IMG/VR virus record: IMGVR_UViG_3300003690_000230
Location: 1 to 20,253 of that record
Length of the DNA stretch: 20,253 nucleotides
Strand: one strand, 5' to 3'
Source: a virus
Position numbers and translations under genes: made by a program. The notes beneath the pieces are model-generated. The model did no database searches. It was given only the letters and a program-made list of their open reading frames with translations, and was not told the DNA's origin. Shown piece after piece: positions 1-7,990 of this stretch (within the stretch, counting starts at the first letter, position 1; the number at the start of each line of letters is the position of its first letter).

Positions 1-1
1 T

Positions 2-3000
2 ATTCTTGAGTTATCCTTAGAGTCTGGGCTTAGTGATATCATTACTCAGGAAAGTATGGAGGCACCCACTCCACCTACGTTAACTCTAGTACCTACAGTA
101 GAAGAGAGCGCGGATGAGCTAGAAGCTAGACTAGCAGAAAAGGTTCCAAAGGATGGGATAGAAACTCTTAGAACTGCGCTTGATGAAGGAGCGGCTCAGC
201 TTACAGTATCTCATATTGGAGCCACTGAATTAGTGGGCGAGACTGATGACGCCCTACGCATTTTGGACATGAAAGACGATTTGGGTAAGAGGCTTGATGA
301 GGGAGGTTTTACAGGATTCCCATCTTCTAAACTTGCAGAAACTCAGATTAGTCTTGCTGAAGGTGAGAATTTCTTAGAGGGTGCTGGGCATGGAGCCGAC
401 ATATTTGTTTTACATCGTATTCCAAATGAAAGAACCGCTCAAACTGGAGAAGAATTTACTGGTCCAATAGCAGAGGATCATACACTTGAGAACTGGAGGG
501 GGGCTATACTTGATAGTCAGCCGAGTCTTGTTTATATATGGGGTGAAGGAGGTAGAGGTGATTTTACGGGATTCGATTTTAGTACTTTGCCTGGATATGA
601 GTTGGTCGGAAAAATACAGCAAGAAGGTGAAATGGGTTCTGGACAGTTTACTTTACTTAAACGAAAGGCTGAGCTAGAACTAGATGAATACGCTGAAATT
701 CAGTCAAGGATAGATCCAACGTTCGATGAGACGATAGATGAAGAAGTAGCTATTGATGTATCTGAGAACGTTATTCGTATCTCCGAGAGAGGAAAACAAA
801 AGACAGACGAGAAAACAAGTATAGATTTTATTCTCGAAAGTGAAAACCCAGCTGAACTTCATAGCAAGTTAAGTGAACCCCCCGCCGCAGGTGGCTATTC
901 AGTCGCTGAAGTTAGAAGTCTAGCAGCTAATATTAAAGCTGTGAATCCAGACTTTGAATACAACCCCAAAGCAAAGAAGGCAGACATTACCGCTTCCATA
1001 ATGGAGTGGTACACTACTCCTATGGAGGATGCTTATGTAAAGGAGGACTTGATTGAGACTGAGGAGAACGATGATGTTGTAGAGTCTAGAAGGCTAGATA
1101 GAACAGCAACCCTCCACTCTCCTAGACAAGCTGAGCAAGTAATTAGATCACAGTTCAGAGGAATCTTTGGGAAGAAAGCGGTTAGTAGATTTGAAGAGAT
1201 AAAGTTTATAAACTTTGTAGATAGCGCAACGGCAAAAGAAATGGGTGCTTCTGAAACAGCACAGGCTTTTGTCTCTAGAGGCACTGGGCAAATATACTTT
1301 ATATCAGATAAGATACCTTCAGACATGGGTGCCAAGGAGATGAGAGGTCTTATCTTCCACGAGATGGGTGTACACTTTGGAAGGGATGTGTTCAGCGGGA
1401 CTGAGTGGGATTCGGTTCTATTAGAAGTATACCGACTTAGCAAAAGCGGTGATGATATAGTTAATGCTGCTGTTGCTAGGGTAATGAGGGGATATAATTA
1501 TAAAGAATTTGATAGCGGTATTCCAGTAATAGGTGATACTCCTAGACAGCGCCATTCAATTAAAAGTAGAAGGCATTTTTGGGAAGAAGTTTTAGCCCAT
1601 GTTGTAGAGGTTAAACAACCAGTGCTAGATGCACCAGCAAGGAAGGGGCTAGTCCAAAAAATACGTGATGCATTTAAAACTTTCTTTACTAAAATCTCTA
1701 AGGCTTTAGGTGGTACGTTTACGGATAAAACTACGGGAGAGAGAGTAGAGATTCCTAATGTAACACTGGATGACGTTGTCAACTTAATTGGATATTCTAC
1801 TTGGCACTCTGGTATACAGGCTTTAGAAAGGCATGGTGATTCAAAACCCATGTCTAAGTTGCGCGATAGAAAGAGAAAGGAATTCCTTAAGGGTTCTAAG
1901 ATGCAAGAGCCTGTGTTTCATGGAACGCCAAATGATTGGAGTTCTCCTTTAATAGAAAGAACTCAATTAGGATTGCATGTTGGAACTTCTATTGCAGCAG
2001 TTAATATAGCAAAGGCTAGACACTTTAAGAATACTCCACCTATAGAAGAGCTTGATGATGTTCAACAAGAACTTGATAGCTATATTGATATCCCACCGTC
2101 TGGAGTTGTTAAAGCATGGAAGCCTGGATGGGAGAAACAAATTTCAAATAGAGATTTGGAAGACATATCTATTAGTTGGGACCCAGCTCTTGCATTAAAG
2201 AGAGCTTCTTTCTTAGAAGGGGATCAATGGAATGTTTTATTTGGGGATAAGGAAGCTGCTTTTACCGTGTTCAATAAGGGCACTCAAATATTACGAGGGT
2301 ATATAAATATACAAGATTCATTGCTTGTTGATGACCTAGGAAACTTTAGTGATTCAACTAGCTGGCTTACATTCGCCAATAAAAAAGTAAGAGGTCTGAC
2401 ATTTGAGGATGAAGAAAGAGCTATGTGGGTAGAAATTTCTGAGATGTCTACTGGCCATGCTCGTAGTAGAGTAAGGGCTCATAATGAAAACGATATAAGA
2501 GAGGTTTGGTCTATTGATGAGCAGTTCAGTAAGGAGCTACGAGCGCTTATTAAAAAGAATGGGTATGATTCTTTAGAATATATAAATGATGCTGAGGATA
2601 TAGGCAGTACAAGCTGGGTTCTTTTTGATGACAACCAATTCAAGTCAGTCTATGATCTGTCTTTTGATTCCGGTACTAGTATCTTTGCTACTAAGAAAGT
2701 TATAAAGCAATCCAATTCGTCTGAGATAGTAGAGTCTAGAAGGGTTGCGCGAGAAGCAACCAAAGAGGTTGTATACTCTAGGCTAGGAGAAGCTAAGGCC
2801 AGGTCCTTTATCAAAGGAATACAGAGAGCAATAGAACCTCTGATGGCTGTTGAGGGTTATGATCAATTAGAAACAACTAGGATGCTGACTAAGGGTAAGG
2901 TTGGAGAGTGGGCTAATACAGGAAGAATTATATTTGATATATTAAATGAGGCTACACCAACAGAGAAGAAGGCTATATACAAATACTTTACTACTAGGAA

Positions 3001-5185
3001 TGCTGATCCATCTAAACTACCTGACAGAAGGGTAAGGTTTGCGGAACAGAGAACTATTTTAAGGGGTACACGTCCTGGTGATACAAGAGTTACAAAGGAT
3101 GAGAGTATAAGAGCCAAGGTTGTTGAGACTAAAAAGCTTATAGCTAGTTTAGGAGATGACTTGGTTAAGACTGGTCTGATAACTCAAGAGCAGTACAATG
3201 AATGGAAGAACCAGTACTTGCCTAGAGTTTATATGGAGCATGTGATGGGTGGTAAGGATAGAATAGGTCTTGGCGGGTTAAGAACATCTAGTCTTACTTA
3301 TACTAAACATAGGAAGGATCATGAGAATTTTCTTAACGATGTTATATCAGGACGTATAGATGACCCAGGATTTCTTGCATCTAGGTATGTGACTATGGCC
3401 GGTAGTGATATGGCTATCATAAAGTACCTTGACTTTATAGCCAGTGATCCAGGAAATAATAACTGGGTTCTGCCCGGACAGATCATGGTCTTTAAAGGTA
3501 TGACTGGAACGTCGGATTATTTTAAAAGCTTAGCTAATGATATAAATCATAGGGCTAATTTAGGTGATAAGGTTTCTCCTGAGAGAGCAAAGCAAATGAG
3601 AGAATTAGCTATGGATATGAATGCTGTGGCTGACAAGGTAACACCAGATTTGCGTGGAGTAAATCTTAAAAGATATAGAAAGGTACCAGACTCTCCAAGG
3701 TATGGCGCTATGCGTGGGCTGTATGTGCAGAAAGATATTTGGAATGATATAAATGGTTTGGGTATAACTGCAGATCCATCATGGGCTTCTATCTTGAAGT
3801 GGAGTGGGAGAGTACAGACTACCTTTAAGTATACAAAAGTTCCTATGAATATTCCAACTCAAGTTAGGAATATAATCTCTAATTCTATACTTATGAATGT
3901 TTCTGGAACTAATTTCTTTAGGCTTCCTGGAGCAATTAGTAAGGCTATGCATGATGTAGTTAGTAATGGAAAATATATGCAGCTTGCTAGAAAGTATGGG
4001 CTTGAAACTACTACGTTTGCAGCTACTGAACTTGGTGCTATAGATAGAGAACTGGCTAAGGTTAAATCATCAGCCGATAGCTTTGATGGTATGTGGCAAA
4101 GATCAAAGATATTCTTTAATGATTATTTAGATGTTGGTGGTAGAGCATACCAGAAGACTGAGATATTGTTTAAGGTTGCTAAGATGATTGACCTTATGGA
4201 GAATCATGGAAAGACAGAAGCTGAAGCTGTGAAGCTAGCTAATGAAGCACTGCTTGATTATGGTAACGTTTCTCAAGCAGTAAGACTTCTAAGAACGATG
4301 CCGTTAGGTTCTCCATTCATTACCTTTAATGTTAAAGCGCTGGCTCAGATGGCAAGGAATGTAAAGCAACATCCTTTTGCTTCTCTTAAGTATGCAGCTA
4401 TACCTTACTTGTTCATGGAGATGTTCTTGTCACAGAATGATGATCTTGATGAGGATGATTGGGATGCTCTGATGGAGTTCCTGCCAGATTATATGGAGAC
4501 AGAGTTTAGTACTATGGTCTTTCCATATAAGAATGAGCAGGGGAAGTGGCAGGCTTGGGATGTTAGTTTCTTCTTACCGTGGGGAGCACACCTACATCTT
4601 GCTAAGAATATAGCTAAGGGAGAATTTGGAAAAGCTGTCTATGGAAATGTAGGAATGTTTGGTGGGCCAGCACAAATTCCTTTGGCTATTAGCGCGAACG
4701 AAGATCCGTTTACTAAGCAGCCTATATATAATGAGTTTGATCCTCCTATGCAAAGGTATGAAGATCTAATGATGTTTGTAGCTAGCTATATGATGCCTCC
4801 TATGCTGATTCCTAGAAATAGGGCCGGAGATATTGTTCGTGGTGGAGGACCCCTGATTAAAACAATGATGGCTGCTAATTTTATAGATGGTAATGTTGGT
4901 GCTGATGGGTTGCCTAGATATACAATGCCTAATGCATTGCTATCATGGGGTGGTGTGAGCGTACAACAATTGAGTGGGGTGAATGTTGCTAGGAGTTTGT
5001 ACTTCAAGCAAAGAGAATTGGATAAGATTCAATCAAGGATGCAAGAGATGATGAGTGACCCCGGTATATCACAAGAAAAAAGAGAGAGGCTTATGAATGA
5101 GTATAGGGAGCATTGGTTAAAAACTGTGGAAGAACATAGGAAGTGGGCTGAACATTTAAAGAGAGTGCAAAGGTTGTTTGAGTGA
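2..5185 (+). CDS. Giant phage polyvalent protein (5' partial): zincin-like, ART-like and LPD38-like regions
   Basis: The frame is open to the left edge, so the ATG at 56 is probably internal (18 codons precede it); an AGGAA lies just before that ATG, so a start there is not excluded. Counting from that ATG there are 1709 residues. Seen: H435-E-M-G-V-H440, a HExxxH site like those of zincin-type domains in polyvalent proteins; FHGT at 621-624, and around 850-880 a GYDSLEYIN...E...VLF...Q-F-K-S string, which matches the first and last motifs of polyvalent-protein ADP-ribosyltransferases; and a C-terminal third (about 1200-1709) with the helical pattern of LPD38, including ALLDYGNVSQ and a hydrophobic PYLFMEMFL stretch. 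Such proteins are usually packaged in the virion and ejected with the DNA, or carried by conjugative elements; packaging here is inferred. A VESRR linker occurs at 342-346 and again at 892-896. A 104-residue gene follows with a 4-base overlap. Domain edges are approximate. Confidence 0.85.
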   Translation: MLELSLESGLSDIITQESMEAPTPPTLTLVPTVEESADELEARLAEKVPKDGIETLRTALDEGAAQLTVSHIGATELVGETDDALRILDMKDDLGKRLDEGGFTGFPSSKLAETQISLAEGENFLEGAGHGADIFVLHRIPNERTAQTGEEFTGPIAEDHTLENWRGAILDSQPSLVYIWGEGGRGDFTGFDFSTLPGYELVGKIQQEGEMGSGQFTLLKRKAELELDEYAEIQSRIDPTFDETIDEEVAIDVSENVIRISERGKQKTDEKTSIDFILESENPAELHSKLSEPPAAGGYSVAEVRSLAANIKAVNPDFEYNPKAKKADITASIMEWYTTPMEDAYVKEDLIETEENDDVVESRRLDRTATLHSPRQAEQVIRSQFRGIFGKKAVSRFEEIKFINFVDSATAKEMGASETAQAFVSRGTGQIYFISDKIPSDMGAKEMRGLIFHEMGVHFGRDVFSGTEWDSVLLEVYRLSKSGDDIVNAAVARVMRGYNYKEFDSGIPVIGDTPRQRHSIKSRRHFWEEVLAHVVEVKQPVLDAPARKGLVQKIRDAFKTFFTKISKALGGTFTDKTTGERVEIPNVTLDDVVNLIGYSTWHSGIQALERHGDSKPMSKLRDRKRKEFLKGSKMQEPVFHGTPNDWSSPLIERTQLGLHVGTSIAAVNIAKARHFKNTPPIEELDDVQQELDSYIDIPPSGVVKAWKPGWEKQISNRDLEDISISWDPALALKRASFLEGDQWNVLFGDKEAAFTVFNKGTQILRGYINIQDSLLVDDLGNFSDSTSWLTFANKKVRGLTFEDEERAMWVEISEMSTGHARSRVRAHNENDIREVWSIDEQFSKELRALIKKNGYDSLEYINDAEDIGSTSWVLFDDNQFKSVYDLSFDSGTSIFATKKVIKQSNSSEIVESRRVAREATKEVVYSRLGEAKARSFIKGIQRAIEPLMAVEGYDQLETTRMLTKGKVGEWANTGRIIFDILNEATPTEKKAIYKYFTTRNADPSKLPDRRVRFAEQRTILRGTRPGDTRVTKDESIRAKVVETKKLIASLGDDLVKTGLITQEQYNEWKNQYLPRVYMEHVMGGKDRIGLGGLRTSSLTYTKHRKDHENFLNDVISGRIDDPGFLASRYVTMAGSDMAIIKYLDFIASDPGNNNWVLPGQIMVFKGMTGTSDYFKSLANDINHRANLGDKVSPERAKQMRELAMDMNAVADKVTPDLRGVNLKRYRKVPDSPRYGAMRGLYVQKDIWNDINGLGITADPSWASILKWSGRVQTTFKYTKVPMNIPTQVRNIISNSILMNVSGTNFFRLPGAISKAMHDVVSNGKYMQLARKYGLETTTFAATELGAIDRELAKVKSSADSFDGMWQRSKIFFNDYLDVGGRAYQKTEILFKVAKMIDLMENHGKTEAEAVKLANEALLDYGNVSQAVRLLRTMPLGSPFITFNVKALAQMARNVKQHPFASLKYAAIPYLFMEMFLSQNDDLDEDDWDALMEFLPDYMETEFSTMVFPYKNEQGKWQAWDVSFFLPWGAHLHLAKNIAKGEFGKAVYGNVGMFGGPAQIPLAISANEDPFTKQPIYNEFDPPMQRYEDLMMFVASYMMPPMLIPRNRAGDIVRGGGPLIKTMMAANFIDGNVGADGLPRYTMPNALLSWGGVSVQQLSGVNVARSLYFKQRELDKIQSRMQEMMSDPGISQEKRERLMNEYREHWLKTVEEHRKWAEHLKRVQRLFE
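1079..1093 (+). repeat. In-frame 15-bp direct repeat, copy 1 (encodes VESRR)
   Basis: GTAGAGTCTAGAAGG is identical to the copy at 2729-2743 and lies in the same reading frame. At protein level the match extends to VESRRLDRTAT here against VESRRVAREAT in the second copy (8 of 11 identical). It falls just before the zincin-like region of the giant protein. Confidence 0.8.
2729..2743 (+). repeat. In-frame 15-bp direct repeat, copy 2 (encodes VESRR)
   Basis: Identical 15-mer to 1079-1093. It falls just after the ADP-ribosyltransferase-like domain, so the two copies bracket the enzyme-like part of the protein. The repeat could be a linker, a processing site or a remnant of domain shuffling. Confidence 0.8.
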
Positions 5186-5496
5186 AAATAAAAAAACCTA
5201 TGTTAGTTGAGGTGGAGTGGGTAGATGTGCTTGCTACTTCCGGGTGGGAAAAGCTTGAGGAAGTAAAGCCTCCTGTGCTTTATACTTATGGTTATCTAGT
5301 GTATAAAGACAAGGATATGATTAAGGTATCTAGTACTAAAGATGAGAACAATGATTGGTTTGGAACTCATGCATTTCCAAGGGGTTGTATAAAAAAAATA
5401 CGCCCCCTCGAAGGGGGGCGCAAAAAGAGGAATTCAACCAAGGAACAAGTACACGATACATCCGGAGATAAATATATACGTGAGGTACCAGAGTAA
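5182..5496 (+). CDS. Small conserved phage protein of unknown function
   Basis: 104 residues from a GTG at 5182 whose bases overlap the TGA of the giant gene (GTGA), a typical translational-coupling arrangement. An in-frame ATG at 5200 (residue 7) is an alternative start. The body, residues 7-74, has the layout of a common small phage protein: a VEVEWVDV start, a GWEKLEE segment, a TYGYLVYKDKD hairpin-like segment, and an ending around PRGCIKKIRPLEGG. I recognise the pattern from phage genomes but know no function. The last 30 residues are Lys, Arg and Glu rich and look unconserved; this part lies over the terminator of the opposing leftward operon, so the gene is written through that hairpin (residues RPLEGGR). 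Confidence 0.7.
   Translation: MKIKKPMLVEVEWVDVLATSGWEKLEEVKPPVLYTYGYLVYKDKDMIKVSSTKDENNDWFGTHAFPRGCIKKIRPLEGGRKKRNSTKEQVHDTSGDKYIREVPE
5391..5420 (-). terminator. Intrinsic terminator of the leftward operon, inside the convergent gene
   Basis: Bases 5401-5420 form a GC-rich hairpin: CGCCCCC pairs with GGGGGCG in a 7-bp stem, with an apical T-G wobble closing a short loop. Read leftward it is followed by TA and eight T (5398-5391), the classic U-tract. Read rightward the sequence after the stem is CAAAAAG, with no U-tract, so it works mainly on the minus strand. It lies about 90 bases beyond the stop of the last leftward gene (5513) and within the rightward coding frame ending at 5496. Confidence 0.8.
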
Positions 5497-5514
5497 CAAT
5501 TCTATTGTTGTTTT
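5495..5514 (+). terminator. Possible weak rightward terminator
   Basis: AACAAT and ATTGTT (5495-5500, 5504-5509) can form a 6-bp AT-rich stem with a 3-base loop, then G and TTTT. It begins at the stop codon of the rightward gene, the expected place, but with only one GC pair it would be inefficient alone. Confidence 0.25.
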
Positions 5515-5689
5515 AATCATCTGTGTTCCTCCCGTTCCATTTGTTTATAGCTTCATTTTTTTCTCCATTGTCTTTTGGATTAAAGGAAAAAGATACCCGA
5601 CACTTGAGGCATCCTACTAAGAATGCACCTAGTTGACTTAAGCCACCACAAAAAGGACATCTCTTTAGGTGTAAGTCATTTTTAATCAT
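5513..5689 (-). CDS. Lar-like zinc-ribbon protein (58 aa)
   Basis: An ATG at 5689 overlaps the TGA of the phosphoesterase gene (ATGA) and has an AAGGAG site just upstream. The 58-residue product begins MIKNDLHLKRCPFCGG, has a second knuckle CLKC (residues 27-30), and ends with EAINKWNGRN. The pattern CPFCGG-(16)-CxxC-...-A-(x)3-WN-x-R is that of the Lar restriction-alleviation family of small zinc ribbons, common in phages. Known Lar (prophage Rac) alleviates type I restriction, but most family members are untested, so an anti-restriction role is inference. It is the last gene before the leftward terminator. Confidence 0.75.
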   Translation of the reverse strand: MIKNDLHLKRCPFCGGLSQLGAFLVGCLKCRVSFSFNPKDNGEKNEAINKWNGRNTDD

Positions 5690-6486
5690 GCATATCTCCT
5701 TGTTAATTTACGTTGTGTTATTGAATTTATTTCGTCGTAGTATCCATCTCCATCTAATCCTTTAAGTAACACTACTCCTCTCCACCAATTGTATTCTGTA
5801 TCTCTACACCAGCTTTCAGAATAATGTGGATGAGAGTAGCACCCGGCAGATAGGCCAAATATTTTTTGACCATCTGGTCTTGTTTGTTCTGCGTGATTAT
5901 ACAAGTGTGAATGTCCTTGTACTGCTGAGCAGTGTAGTTTAGACACCAAATGAAAGCCTATATGTGTAGAGCTTATAGGCCTACCCGCTATACCGGAAGT
6001 AAAGTAATGTGAGAATATTATATTCTCTATTGAAAGACAGCTTTTAAATTGTGTAATCTTCCATCCAAACTTTTCATATTGTAAGTCCTTTATTCCGATA
6101 GCTCCTTCTAATTCTGGAGCTGAATTTATTGCACGATCTATTCTATCTTCATGATTTCCTAAACATAGGTGCAGTTTAGGTTTGTATTGTTTCTCCTTTC
6201 TCTTTCTTTTGTTATTGTTTAACCTCTTTATAGGTTCAAAGAGTTTCTCTTGTGCATCTATTACTGAGAGAATATCCTTTTTGTACCTTCTACCTTCAAA
6301 TCCTTTTGTTCCTTTATCATAAGAAGACAAGCTTGGCATATCAGCTAAGTCTCCTAAGCAAACTATTATTTCTGGTTGTTGTTCTACTATAAAATTACCA
6401 AGAGCTGAGAATCTTTTGTTGTCATACTCAGGTGCAGCATGGCAATCTGGGATTATCAGTAAGTCTTTTGGTTCTTTCTTTTTCAT
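5686..6486 (-). CDS. Calcineurin-like metallophosphoesterase
   Basis: 266 residues with the full ordered set of metallophosphoesterase motifs: D14-C-H16, G45-D46, G110-N111-H112-E113, H160 and G191-H-S-H194. These bind two metal ions in phosphodiesterases and phosphatases of this superfamily. There is no signal peptide or membrane segment, so it should act in the cytoplasm. The lineage (phosphatase, nuclease or cyclic-nucleotide phosphodiesterase) cannot be settled from motifs. The ATG overlaps the stop of the HicA-like gene by 4 bases, and its own stop overlaps the Lar-like start by 4 bases. A basic insert (about residues 90-103, KRKRKEKQ) separates the GD and GNHE motifs and could contact nucleic acid. 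Confidence 0.9.
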   Translation of the reverse strand: MKKKEPKDLLIIPDCHAAPEYDNKRFSALGNFIVEQQPEIIVCLGDLADMPSLSSYDKGTKGFEGRRYKKDILSVIDAQEKLFEPIKRLNNNKRKRKEKQYKPKLHLCLGNHEDRIDRAINSAPELEGAIGIKDLQYEKFGWKITQFKSCLSIENIIFSHYFTSGIAGRPISSTHIGFHLVSKLHCSAVQGHSHLYNHAEQTRPDGQKIFGLSAGCYSHPHYSESWCRDTEYNWWRGVVLLKGLDGDGYYDEINSITQRKLTRRYA

Positions 6487-6662
6487 AGTAATGTTTCCAT
6501 AGTATGTTTAACTATACTTTGTGGGTACTCCTTGCGAATGCTTAAAGTTACAATCTTATTATTAAGAGAAACAACGTGATGGTTATTGCTTGACCTACGA
6601 ATAGTTGCGCCCTTTTTCTTTAATGCTTTTAAGAAGTCTTTACTTTTGATTAGGTGTTTCAT
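6483..6662 (-). CDS. HicA-like small RNA-binding/toxin-fold protein
   Basis: I chose the ATG at 6662, which overlaps the reductase stop as ATGA, over two upstream in-frame ATGs lying within the reductase gene. The 59 residues fit the HicA dsRBD-like fold: a first helix FLKALKKKGA, a strand with the central His pair (NNHHVV, His28-29, where HicA has its catalytic His), a second strand NKIVTLSI, and a C-terminal helix. HicA proteins are mRNA-cleaving toxins normally paired with a HicB antitoxin; no HicB-like gene is adjacent. The Gly-Ser preceding the His in classical HicA is Asn-Asn here, so activity is uncertain and it may be a repurposed RNA-binding protein. Confidence 0.6.
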   Translation of the reverse strand: MKHLIKSKDFLKALKKKGATIRRSSNNHHVVSLNNKIVTLSIRKEYPQSIVKHTMETLL

Positions 6663-7990
6663 ATTGAACATACCCCTGTCATGCATTGTTCCTCACTGTT
6701 GTCTTCATATATAACTCCTCTCTTTGAGTGAGCTTCTTCATAATCACACGCTGTTATAGGCTGTCCTCCTCTACTACCTTCTGGGTATAGTGTTAGACCT
6801 CTTAATCCATGTGCATACTTTGCTACTATGGTGGAGAATTTCTTTATACTATCTTCATTATTAAGTTCACTACCCCATGTTGGAAGATTAAGTGTGCTGC
6901 TTATAGCGTGGTCTACATATTTTTGTAGTTCATATTGAAACTTAATTCTTCTTTCTGGATCACCAGCCAAATCAATTGCTGATTCTATATCAGTTGGTTT
7001 AATACCTTTGTCTATTAAGGTTTGTGCAGCTCCATCTACTACGAACTGGTACTTCCATTTAGTTCCTTCTTGTAAGTATCTTCTTTTATACGAGACTGCG
7101 TAAATGGGTTCCACGCCAGAGGTAGTGCCCGCTAGGATTGAGATGCTACCTGTCGGAGCTATAGCTCTGTATCCTTTGGGTCTGCTTAAGAAGAACCTAT
7201 CACAGTGTTCATTGGCAGATTTCTCAGACTCATCTCTGTAAACTTTAAGCCATCTCTTTAGCTCATCGTTCATCTCATATTTATATCCCCCCTTAAGTAA
7301 CCACTCATGCATTCCCATTAGACCTAAACCTAATCTTCTATTCTTCTGTCTAACTTCCTCTACTTTTTCATAGGGTAAGTGTGCTCGTATTGTTCCGCAT
7401 ACTAGGAACTTAGAAGCTACGTTTACTATATCCTTAAATTCTTCTAGAGTTTCTATTCTACCCATGTTGATGCTTCCTAAATTACAGACATCTGAGTCAT
7501 CACTCGATGTTATTTCTGTGCAGGCGTTACGTAATGTTTCGTCTTGCTTCTCTCCAAAGTTAAAACTAAATCCTGGTTCACCTGTCATTAAGGCTTGCTT
7601 ACAATTTTCTATAAATATATCTGGAGTTCTATTTCCGCTTAGCTCCTTTAAAAATTCATCATCATAGTTTAATGATATGTTCATCATATCTAATGGGGCT
7701 GGGTAATTAAAGTTATTTCTTTTAACTTCTGCTAAGGAAAGATCTGTACCTGGCACCTTAAAATCATGCCAATTTTTTATCTTCAGAAAGTCTGAAGCAT
7801 CCTCGTGTTGCCAATTAAGGGAACCATACATAGCTGATCGCCTCGATCCTCCTTGCATAACATTGCGGCCCACTTCGTTGATAACATTCAGGAGCGGAAG
7901 TGGCCCTGAAGCAACTCCACCTGTCCTTCGTAGTGGCCTCCCACTCGGGCGAGCAATGCTTACATCTATACCAATACCACCTCCTGTCAT
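6659..7990 (-). CDS. nrdJ: Class II (B12-dependent) ribonucleotide reductase, C-terminal part of a broken gene
   Basis: 443 residues from an ATG at 7990 that overlaps the stop of the N-terminal part (TGATG); a TTG at 8008 would add LLSCL-type sequence upstream. It starts at the conserved MTGGGIGIDVS loop. N155-A-C157-T-E159 supplies the thiyl-radical Cys and its Asn/Glu partners, C169 (CNLGSINM) is the second redox Cys, the PTGSISILAGTTSGVEP segment is typical of NrdJ, and a Cys pair (C436, C441) closes the tail. The enzyme makes deoxyribonucleotides using adenosylcobalamin. The fragment cannot be a complete enzyme because the first redox Cys sits in the preceding frame. About 20 residues that homologues carry between the two parts appear to be missing. 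Confidence 0.85.
   Translation of the reverse strand: MTGGGIGIDVSIARPSGRPLRRTGGVASGPLPLLNVINEVGRNVMQGGSRRSAMYGSLNWQHEDASDFLKIKNWHDFKVPGTDLSLAEVKRNNFNYPAPLDMMNISLNYDDEFLKELSGNRTPDIFIENCKQALMTGEPGFSFNFGEKQDETLRNACTEITSSDDSDVCNLGSINMGRIETLEEFKDIVNVASKFLVCGTIRAHLPYEKVEEVRQKNRRLGLGLMGMHEWLLKGGYKYEMNDELKRWLKVYRDESEKSANEHCDRFFLSRPKGYRAIAPTGSISILAGTTSGVEPIYAVSYKRRYLQEGTKWKYQFVVDGAAQTLIDKGIKPTDIESAIDLAGDPERRIKFQYELQKYVDHAISSTLNLPTWGSELNNEDSIKKFSTIVAKYAHGLRGLTLYPEGSRGGQPITACDYEEAHSKRGVIYEDNSEEQCMTGVCSI

Noticed and set aside
56-58. ATG at 56 as the true start of the giant protein
   Set aside because: The frame stays open to base 2, and the preceding residues look like coding sequence; the gene is more likely cut by the window edge. 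The AGGAA before this ATG keeps it as an alternative only.
1033-1443. 136-residue minus-strand frame in the giant gene
   Set aside because: It is the shadow of the zincin-like region; the plus-strand frame is continuous and domain-bearing.
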